Below, piece after piece: positions 7,094-11,803 of a stretch of DNA of 11,803 nucleotides. Position numbers and translations under genes: made by a program. This DNA is from a bacterium (GTDB lineage Bacteria > UBA9089 > JASEGY01), in assembly GCA_030019105.1 (NCBI GenBank), contig JASEGY010000032.1, positions 1,111 to 12,913 on the forward strand, written 5' to 3'. The notes beneath the pieces are model-generated. The model was not told where the DNA came from and did not search any database. It saw only the letters and a list, made by a program, of their open reading frames with translations. Within the stretch, counting starts at the first letter, position 1, and the number at the start of each line of letters is the position of its first letter.

Positions 7094-7144
7094 AAAAAGT
7101 AATACCCACCCCTCTTCCCTTTAAAAGAGAAGAAAGGTGGGTAT
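7094..7144 (-). terminator. intrinsic terminator of the 7188-7913 gene
   Basis: On the minus strand ATACCCACC (7144-7136) pairs with GGTGGGTAT (7110-7102). An inner imperfect stem (TCTTC/GAAGA) extends the hairpin, and TTTTT follows at 7098-7094 after a short TAC spacer. It lies about 45 nt past the stop codon, in the expected place. Confidence 0.75.
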
Positions 7145-7151
7145 CCTTTAC

Positions 7152-7185
7152 GGTGTTTATTACATTTAATCTATCAATAAACACC
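7152..7185 (-). terminator. first 3' hairpin just after the stop codon
   Basis: GGTGTTTATT (7152-7161) and AATAAACACC (7176-7185) form a perfect 10-bp stem with a 14-nt loop, 2 nt after the TAA (7190-7188). It has no T-run of its own, so it is more likely a 3' stabilising hairpin stacked before the terminator at 7094-7144. Confidence 0.5.
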
Positions 7186-7187
7186 CG

Positions 7188-7913
7188 TTACAGAGCTGCC
7201 GATACCGTAATCACTGCTGATCCTGCATAATCTCCCGGAGAAGTATGAAATGGAACTACAATCTTATTCCATAGCTTGTATAAGCCATGGTTGGGGATGT
7301 TCTCTACAGTGGCGGTCGTGCTAACCCATGGCTCCCCAGTCTCAGTATCCTGAGTAACCGGCACTACGGCGGTTGGCAGAGCCAGAAACACCTCATTATC
7401 ATCCGAGTTAAATGGCCGGCTTAACATATAGGTATTGTCAATGCCGCCCATATTATAGGGATCAGTAGTGTTTTCCAACGTAACATTTATCGGTGTATTT
7501 CCATGAACATTCAGCTTTATGCAGTCGGTAATGTACGTCCCTGGTTTGTTGACTATCCAGTCAATATTCGTTCCCAGGGATATTCCCGCGTAAAGCCAAT
7601 TCTGTACATCTATTGTTGTTGTTATATCAAAGATATGCGGCCCTGCACACCACCGGCCTTGCGGATTCGTCTTTAAGACTGTTGCCAGATTAGCAGGATC
7701 AGACAACTTTACCACGTTCCCCTGTGCATCACGACCCTCCAGTTGCGCCTCTCGGATTCTCTGCACTTGTATATCAGCGTTGTATGCATTCATTTGTATT
7801 ACCGGGCCTATATAGGCATCATCGTTCACGATAACACTCTCAGCACTTGCTGTACCTACTACCAGCCCTACCATTAACAGGGCGCCCAACAATCCTAATA
7901 CTAACTTTTTCAT
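7188..7913 (-). CDS. secreted beta-rich protein, subunit paralog 3 (GRWC motif)
   Basis: The product has 241 aa from ATG 7913. Two in-frame ATGs exist (7919 and 7913). The ribosome site GGAGG (7926-7922) is 8 nt from the second but only 2 nt from the first, so I chose 7913. A textbook signal peptide (MKKLVLGLLGALLMVGL to TASA, cleavage about residue 24) leads to a beta-rich secreted domain. Residues about 73-97 (ANLATVLKTNPQGRWCAGPH) align with the 9200-9778 product. They are followed by T.I.V...., an IDW...KPGTY block and a V.....I.VTLE block. The C-terminus YKLWNKIVVPF..SPGDY....ITVSAAL parallels the 8556-9188 product. Two cysteines (GRWC and ITDC) could form a disulfide. No known family is recognised; pilin-like, coat-like or WxL-like subunits are possible. 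It is separated from its paralogs by a 636-nt gap holding repeats, and has its own terminator. Confidence 0.85.
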   Translation of the reverse strand: MKKLVLGLLGALLMVGLVVGTASAESVIVNDDAYIGPVIQMNAYNADIQVQRIREAQLEGRDAQGNVVKLSDPANLATVLKTNPQGRWCAGPHIFDITTTIDVQNWLYAGISLGTNIDWIVNKPGTYITDCIKLNVHGNTPINVTLENTTDPYNMGGIDNTYMLSRPFNSDDNEVFLALPTAVVPVTQDTETGEPWVSTTATVENIPNHGLYKLWNKIVVPFHTSPGDYAGSAVITVSAAL

Positions 7914-7952
7914 CCTCATTTCCTCCTTAATTTGTTTTAGAATCTTACTACC

Positions 7953-8057
7953 CCATGGCGCTGTCTGGCGAGATTTTAATTCTCCCTCCTTCCAACATCT
8001 GTTCCTTTTGAGTTAGGGGGAATTCCGAACTCACCGCCATTAACCAAGCGCCAATGG
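7953..8057 (-). promoter_or_regulatory. candidate structured leader RNA of the 7188-7913 gene
   Basis: On the minus strand CCATTGGCGCT (8057-8047) pairs with AGCGCCATGG (7962-7953), 10 bp with one bulged T. This closes a 105-nt domain that ends 24 nt before the ribosome site (7928-7921). Inside, GAGTT (8032-8028) pairs with AACTC (8014-8010), and GAGA pairs with UCUC near 7980-7966. AATGG (8041-8037) can pair with the CCATT of the closing stem, giving a mutually exclusive fold. The layout resembles a cis-acting leader, but I can name no class. A 38-codon frame across it (GTG 8064 to stop 7948) has no convincing ribosome site. Confidence 0.4.
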
Positions 8058-8107
8058 TTACCACCTTTCTTTCTTTCTTATCTCTACCTCACCTCCTTTT
8101 CTATTTT

Positions 8108-8136
8108 TATTTAACCTCTTTTTGTATCCTCTTCAA
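8108..8136 (-). promoter_or_regulatory. weak promoter candidate using the MITE end as -35
   Basis: On the minus strand TTGAAG (8136-8131), inside the terminal repeat of the 8124-8402 element, is followed after 17 nt by TAAATA (8113-8108). The match to consensus is only partial. Its place just upstream of the candidate leader makes it worth recording. The surrounding 8061-8123 stretch is pyrimidine-rich on the plus strand, includes a TTTC repeat (8066-8079), and has an orphan Shine-Dalgarno-like AAAAGGAGGTGA on the minus strand (8100-8089). Confidence 0.25.
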
Positions 8137-8402
8137 ATCTATTGGTATATCTGGTTGTAGGTTGTAGGCGTGATTAACAACATTGCCTAAAGTCATGGAT
8201 CACGCCACCTTTGCAGGATTTTAGCCAGAGCTCGTCGGCGAGCCGATGGAGCCCGGATTTCTTCGAGATGCGCACGCGCTCTCAGGGCCAAAACTTTAGG
8301 CGTTTTTGTTAGTCACGGTTGTAGGTTATAAGTTGCAAGTTAACCATCACACCAACGAACCTACCACTTACAACAGATACCCATTAAATTTGAAGAGGAT
8401 AC
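8124..8402. mobile_element. MITE-like inverted-repeat element, about 279 bp, non-coding
   Basis: The ends are a perfect 15-bp terminal inverted repeat: GTATCCTCTTCAAAT (8124-8138) and its complement (8388-8402). Similarity continues imperfectly inward (GGTATATCTGGTTGTA against GGGTATCTGTTGTA). A second nested inverted repeat joins 8169-8193 (CGTGATTAACAA...GCCTAAAGT) to 8293-8317 (ACTTTAGGC...TTGTTAGTCACG). CTTTTT abuts both ends and may be a target duplication, though it is low-complexity. The G+C-rich core (8205-8290) contains the hairpin GCTCG-TCGG-CGAGC and has no credible gene. The element splits what may once have been one row of paralogous genes. Confidence 0.6.
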
Positions 8403-8438
8403 CTTTTTTTCTCTCTCCCTCCTTTCCTTAATATTTTA

Positions 8439-8550
8439 GTACCTTCTCAATAAATCGCGGCTTTGTAAGGGCTTTATTTATCAAGCCCAATACGGACGGG
8501 TTCGATAAATCAAACCCCTACAAGTGTTCCCCAAGATATTGAGAAGATAC
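8439..8550. mobile_element. second MITE-like inverted-repeat element, 112 bp
   Basis: Terminal repeats GTACCTTCTCAATA (8439-8452) and the complement of GTATCTTCTCAATA (8537-8550) match at 13 of 14 positions. Nested inside are an imperfect repeat TTGTAAGGGCTTTATTTATC/GATAAATCAAACCCCTACAA and a central hairpin TTTATCAAGCCC (8477-8488) with GGGTTCGATAAA (8498-8509). It begins 5 bp past the stop of the 8556-9188 gene. Its ends resemble those of the neighbouring 279-bp element (GTATC, then a TTC/CTC run, then AA). Confidence 0.55.
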
Positions 8551-8555
8551 AAAAC

Positions 8556-9188
8556 CTACAAAGTCTGCGTTACAGTAACCGTCCATCCATCAGAGTATGT
8601 CCCTGGCGTATCAGCGAAGTCTATCTTAATCTTATTCCAAATATAGTATATCCTCGTCAAAACCGGGTCGTTTTGCTCATCCGGAGTTTCTCGCTCAATA
8701 GTTATAGTAGATCCCTTTAACTCTCCCGGTGTAAGCCATGTAAGCAGATTCCCCGCCTCATCAGTTAAACTGTTTACCGCAGCCTCTCCCTCGATTACCT
8801 TATCACTTGGCAAGCGATCTATACTTCCCTTCTCAAGAGCATACCAGGTGGGAATAGAAGCGCCTCCACCTTCTACGGGGTCGTCCACACCCGAGAATGT
8901 AATCTGGGTCGGCACCACAGTTGTCACTACTACAACTCCAATCCCCTCGTTAGCATACGTCCCTGGTTTAGACACATCCCAGTTTATCTCTGTGACGTTA
9001 AGAAAACTCATAAATATAGTTGGGTCGGCAAAGAGGCTGGTGCTAAAGGTAGCTGCACCCGATTCTCCTCCTGCTCCTCCTTCAAAAGAGACAGGCCTTG
9101 AGCGGTTAAGCTGGTACCCCAACCCTTCTGCCCAGGCAAATTCTATGCTTATAAATAGACTTAAGATTATTAATAATATCCTTTTCAT
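8556..9188 (-). CDS. secreted beta-rich protein, subunit paralog 2
   Basis: The product has 210 aa. The start is ATG 9188 with AAGGAG 6 nt upstream, 11 bp after the previous stop. A signal peptide (MKRILLIILSLFISIEFAWA, cleavage about residue 20) leads to a beta-rich secreted domain. It shares the family blocks V..I.WDVSKPGTY, V..T...ITFSGVD and the C-terminal YYIWNKIKIDFADTPGTYSD...TVTVTQTL, the last close to the 7188-7913 product. It lacks the GRWC motif of its two relatives and has no cysteines in the mature part. That makes it the most divergent member, perhaps a different position in an assembled structure. Tight spacing shows it is co-transcribed with the 9200-9778 gene. Its function is unknown. 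Confidence 0.85.
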   Translation of the reverse strand: MKRILLIILSLFISIEFAWAEGLGYQLNRSRPVSFEGGAGGESGAATFSTSLFADPTIFMSFLNVTEINWDVSKPGTYANEGIGVVVVTTVVPTQITFSGVDDPVEGGGASIPTWYALEKGSIDRLPSDKVIEGEAAVNSLTDEAGNLLTWLTPGELKGSTITIERETPDEQNDPVLTRIYYIWNKIKIDFADTPGTYSDGWTVTVTQTL

Positions 9189-9199
9189 CTTTATCTCCT

Positions 9200-9778
9200 T
9201 TACATAGTAGGGGTAACAGTCATAGTAAAGCCACCGGGGTCATGAAACCAAATATTCTGAGAATCCTCTTGTTCTACGGTAATTCGCTGAGAAAGAGTCA
9301 CGGTATGCTCCACCCCCGCAGGGAAATAAGTAAAACTTGCATTTAGCCCAGCAGGACCATACGTAACTCCATTCCATGTATACTCCACCTCAACTTCCGG
9401 GTTCCCTATTACATCACGCATTTCAATCATATTCCGAATCACATCAGGCACCAGATGCTCAGCTTCGCTAAAGGTAACTGTTACCAGTGCATTTGATTTA
9501 AGATGGACCCTGGTAAACTCAGCCGCATACTCTCCTTCACCCGGTGTTGTCCATTCTATATCTGTATAATCAACCGTAAAACTAATATAAGAATCCACCT
9601 TTATATTCGTCTGAATAGAGAAAATATGCGATCCGTTGCACCAGCGTCCGGCAGGAGATGTCTTTTGCACCAGAGCGTTATTGGCCAGGTCGGATTGTAC
9701 ATTGGCCGGACAAAAGAGTAAAATAAAGACACTCGAATAGATTAATATCTTTTTCAACATTTTACCGAGAACTCCCAT
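9200..9778 (-). CDS. secreted beta-rich protein, subunit paralog 1 (GRWC motif)
   Basis: The product has 192 aa from ATG 9778, or 186 aa from ATG 9760. Both starts have a GGAG-type site about 11 nt upstream. The first overlaps the stop of the upstream PKD gene by 17 nt; the second starts just after it and gives a more typical signal peptide (MLKKILIYSSVFILLFCPANVQS). Mature residues about 30-53 (LANNALVQKTSPAGRWCNGS then HIF) align clearly with the 7188-7913 product. A TDIEWTTPGEGEY block, a V.VTFSEAEHL block, a YTWNGVTY stretch and a C-terminal DPGGFTMTVTPTM strand follow. Family unknown. Its place after a surface protein gene and the alternating-hydrophobic last strand fit a pilin-like or coat-like subunit, which is inference. 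Confidence 0.85.
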   Translation of the reverse strand: MGVLGKMLKKILIYSSVFILLFCPANVQSDLANNALVQKTSPAGRWCNGSHIFSIQTNIKVDSYISFTVDYTDIEWTTPGEGEYAAEFTRVHLKSNALVTVTFSEAEHLVPDVIRNMIEMRDVIGNPEVEVEYTWNGVTYGPAGLNASFTYFPAGVEHTVTLSQRITVEQEDSQNIWFHDPGGFTMTVTPTM

Positions 9779-11803
9779 CCTTTGGTCTTCTCCTTCTCAT
9801 CCTCTTCATGGCCCAAAGAAGGAAGAGCCCACTTCCTACCAATACGGACATACCCAGCCCTGGCCCTGGAATAGGAACAGGATTTGGGGCAGATGCCGGA
9901 GGAGGGGGAGGCACAGGATTCTGTTGCGGAGCAAGCCTGGCATTATCTGCTTTCCTCTGTGGTGAACCATGTAAGGTAGTTGGATGCGGAAGCTTAGCTG
10001 CCGCCCGGGCAATAAGAGTCCGAGCTGGTGCCGGACCTGGGGGTAGTGAGGGTGGTGAAGATGACATAGTTAAGGTGCAGCCGGATTCAAAGGCGTAGAA
10101 GAAATAGCCGTTCCAGGGGAGCATAATTAAGGTCTCATAATAGGTCTCCGTAGTACTATTATAGGCGAAGAGATAAGGATAAATCCAGAAAGATAGGGCC
10201 GCATCCCAGAGGGATTTGGCGACGCCACCTTTGGTTACAGTAGCATTCAGGAAGAAGTTGTAGTTACTGGACGATGGTGTCCCAATCATGGTCCAGCCCT
10301 GAGCTAGAGAAACAGTTTTATCACCTGAGGCCGAGGCTCCGTCCACATCAACAGTGGCTGGATTTTTAAGCCAGAGCCAGTGCCCTCCACCCATGTGTAT
10401 CTCTGAAGAGGGACTGTAAGAACCGGAGGCATTGTCATAGGCATCGTATAGGTAGTAATCACCGGTGACATCATCCCCAATGACGGCGCTAGCTGACGGA
10501 TCCACGGGTTCAACCGGCACAGACATCAGGCTCCAACCAGCCGGGAAGTTCGGAAAGTCAGACTCACTCGCCGGGTTAATGGTTAGGGGAAAGTCCCTGG
10601 AGTCAGTCTGGCCCCCGGAGCTTACCTGAACAGTGGCCGTATAGTCTCCCTCGGTGGTTGGTGTGCCTGAGATATCCCCTGTTGAGGAATTAATAGATAG
10701 GCCCGATGGCAGTCCTGAGGCAGACCAGAAGTAAGAACCTGTCCCTCCAGTCGCTGTCACTTCAGCCAAGTAAGCCACATCCACCTGTCCGTCGGGTAAG
10801 TACTTGGTAGTAATCCTCAAGAGAGGCACGGGCGGGGGAATCGCGTGAATAGTAATGGAGATAGGTTGAGTGTCTGTTTGGGTGTCAGGCAGCAGAGTTG
10901 AATCGGTCACCTGAAGAATGCAACTATAGGTTCCAGCCGTAGTGGGGGTGCCGGCGATAGTGACCTCCGGCGTGCCTGAGGTCAGGTTCAGACCCGGTGG
11001 CAGAATGCCAGAGTGAATTGACCAGGTGTAGTCTGTTGTCCCTCCGCTGGCCGAAACTGTCTCAGAATAGGCTGTCCCCTCTGTCCCATTAGGCAAAGGC
11101 AAGGAAGTGGTATCAATATTCAACTCGTCTGTGGTAACCGTAACCGTCAACTGGTCTGTATCTACTGTCCCATCACTATCCGTCACCTTCAGGGTGACAA
11201 CACCGCTGCCCCAAGTATTGCTGTTATAAATAGGGGTAGAGTCGTTAGTCGCATCATTATAAGTTAACCCATCGCCAGCCTCAAAATCCCAGTCATAGGT
11301 GGCTGTATCACAATCAGCTATCACACTGCTGCTGCCGTCCAACTCTACGCTGGCCCCTTGAAACACAGTCACATCATCACCAGCCTTGGCTACAGGAGCG
11401 ACATCAGTGACCGTGATAGTTGTAGTTGTATCCTCTGTATCTCCACCAAAATCTGTTATGGTCAGGGTGCAAGTGTAATCGCCCTCATTGGTATATTGAT
11501 GAGTAGGATTAGTATCAGCGCTTATATTGCCGTCCCCAAAATTCCATAAGTAGCCGGTAATATCCTGGCAGCCATCAGAATCTGAGTTATCAGTAAACTT
11601 AAAGATGTGACATTCAGTATTTGAGGCGCTGTCTACTGCAAATTTAGCCGTGGGCTTAGCCGGGGTTACAGTGATAATCGTAGTCGTATCCTCTGTGTCT
11701 CCACCGGCATCTGTTACGGCCAGGGTGCAGGTGTAATTACCGTCACTGGTATATTGATGAGTAGGATTAGTATCAGCGCTTATATTGCCGTCCCCAAAAT
11801 TCC
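9762..11803 (-). CDS. large surface protein, C-terminal part: PKD repeats, He_PIG-like Ig domains, C-terminal anchor (5' end outside window)
   Basis: The frame is open to the window edge (last full codon 11801-11799), so at least 679 residues are visible and the start is missing; the GTG at 11372 is internal. In order from the edge: part of a PKD domain, a second PKD (period 86 residues), a more diverged third PKD (about 133-226), two putative-Ig (He_PIG) domains (about 228-322 and 328-411, with GLPSGLSIN and ISGTPTTEGDYT), a tryptophan-rich GWSLMSVPV...GWTMIGTP domain (about 419-582) of unknown role, a Pro-rich linker (QQNPVPPPPPAS), then PGPGLG, a hydrophobic span (about 648-667) and RMRRRR. 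This tail has the tripartite layout of PEP-CTERM-like sorting signals but lacks the exact PEP motif. It is likely cell-surface attached and adhesive. It is followed immediately by the subunit genes. Confidence 0.88.
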   Translation of the reverse strand, partial: NFGDGNISADTNPTHQYTSDGNYTCTLAVTDAGGDTEDTTTIITVTPAKPTAKFAVDSASNTECHIFKFTDNSDSDGCQDITGYLWNFGDGNISADTNPTHQYTNEGDYTCTLTITDFGGDTEDTTTTITVTDVAPVAKAGDDVTVFQGASVELDGSSSVIADCDTATYDWDFEAGDGLTYNDATNDSTPIYNSNTWGSGVVTLKVTDSDGTVDTDQLTVTVTTDELNIDTTSLPLPNGTEGTAYSETVSASGGTTDYTWSIHSGILPPGLNLTSGTPEVTIAGTPTTAGTYSCILQVTDSTLLPDTQTDTQPISITIHAIPPPVPLLRITTKYLPDGQVDVAYLAEVTATGGTGSYFWSASGLPSGLSINSSTGDISGTPTTEGDYTATVQVSSGGQTDSRDFPLTINPASESDFPNFPAGWSLMSVPVEPVDPSASAVIGDDVTGDYYLYDAYDNASGSYSPSSEIHMGGGHWLWLKNPATVDVDGASASGDKTVSLAQGWTMIGTPSSSNYNFFLNATVTKGGVAKSLWDAALSFWIYPYLFAYNSTTETYYETLIMLPWNGYFFYAFESGCTLTMSSSPPSLPPGPAPARTLIARAAAKLPHPTTLHGSPQRKADNARLAPQQNPVPPPPPASAPNPVPIPGPGLGMSVLVGSGLFLLWAMKRMRRRRPKDGSSR
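11489..11803 (-). repeat. tandem PKD-encoding DNA repeat, 258-bp period
   Basis: The stretches 11489-11545 and 11747-11803 are identical over 57 nt and lie 258 bp (86 codons) apart, in frame. The second copy touches the window end, so the identity may run further. It encodes the NFGDGN...PTHQY core of consecutive PKD domains. Such recent in-gene duplications often change domain number by recombination. Confidence 0.9.

Noticed and set aside
7948..8064. Small minus-strand frame of 38 codons (GTG 8064 or ATG 8040)
   Set aside because: There is no suitable ribosome site at either start, and the stretch is better explained by long-range base pairing; kept only as an alternative to the structured leader.
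8205..8290. tRNA or small stable RNA in the G+C-rich core of the 279-bp element
   Set aside because: It contains a short TCGG-loop hairpin but no cloverleaf, no T-loop GTTCGA at the right spacing and no CCA-type end.
8848..9207. 119-codon plus-strand frame
   Set aside because: It lies antisense to two clear signal-peptide genes, has a proline- and threonine-rich shadow composition and no ribosome site of note.
7188..9778. Type IV pilins or pseudopilins exported by the secretin
   Set aside because: The signal peptides are ordinary Sec type; no prepilin G|F..E cleavage motif with a hydrophobic N-terminal helix is present.
9808..10098. 96-codon plus-strand frame, glycine-rich
   Set aside because: It is the mirror of the Pro-rich linker and C-terminal tail of the PKD protein; a compositional shadow.

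Overview
The window looks like a chromosomal stretch from an uncultivated diderm (Gram-negative type) bacterium. The secretin shows an outer membrane. Large secreted proteins built from PKD, FN3, He_PIG-like and MAM-like modules, an IS91-type transposase and many small palindromic repeats recall candidate-phylum or deltaproteobacterial-type genomes. The lineage cannot be fixed from the sequence alone.

Layout. (1) 1-300: the 5' end of an IS91-type transposase gene (minus strand), followed by two 30-bp tandem repeats and two small hairpins. (2) 309-3997: a near-consensus promoter, then a gene-free leader of about 450 nt holding degenerate tandem repeats with a possible conserved RNA hairpin, then a plus-strand gene for a 1066-aa secreted multidomain protein. 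(3) 3984-4030: an inverted repeat between convergent genes. (4) 4032-6914: a minus-strand operon with a near-consensus extended -10 promoter. It encodes a 519-aa protein with two PapD/DUF916-like halves and, through an ATGA overlap, a short 404-aa secretin. (5) 6915-7187: a long palindromic element and a good intrinsic terminator. (6) 7188-11803: minus-strand genes for a large PKD/He_PIG surface protein with a C-terminal anchor-type tail (open at the window edge) and three small secreted proteins. Two of the small proteins share a GRWCxGxHIF motif, and all three share a beta-rich plan with W..PG.Y blocks and a TVTxxL-type C-terminus. MITE-like inverted-repeat elements and a possibly structured leader lie between the second and third small genes.

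The most interesting reading is that chaperone-like protein, secretin, three related pilin-like or coat-like secreted proteins and a cell-surface PKD protein form one surface-structure assembly locus. In it a secretin would take the place of an usher, since no FimD/PapC-type usher is visible. This is inferred from gene content and order. Nothing in the sequence proves assembly or secretion.
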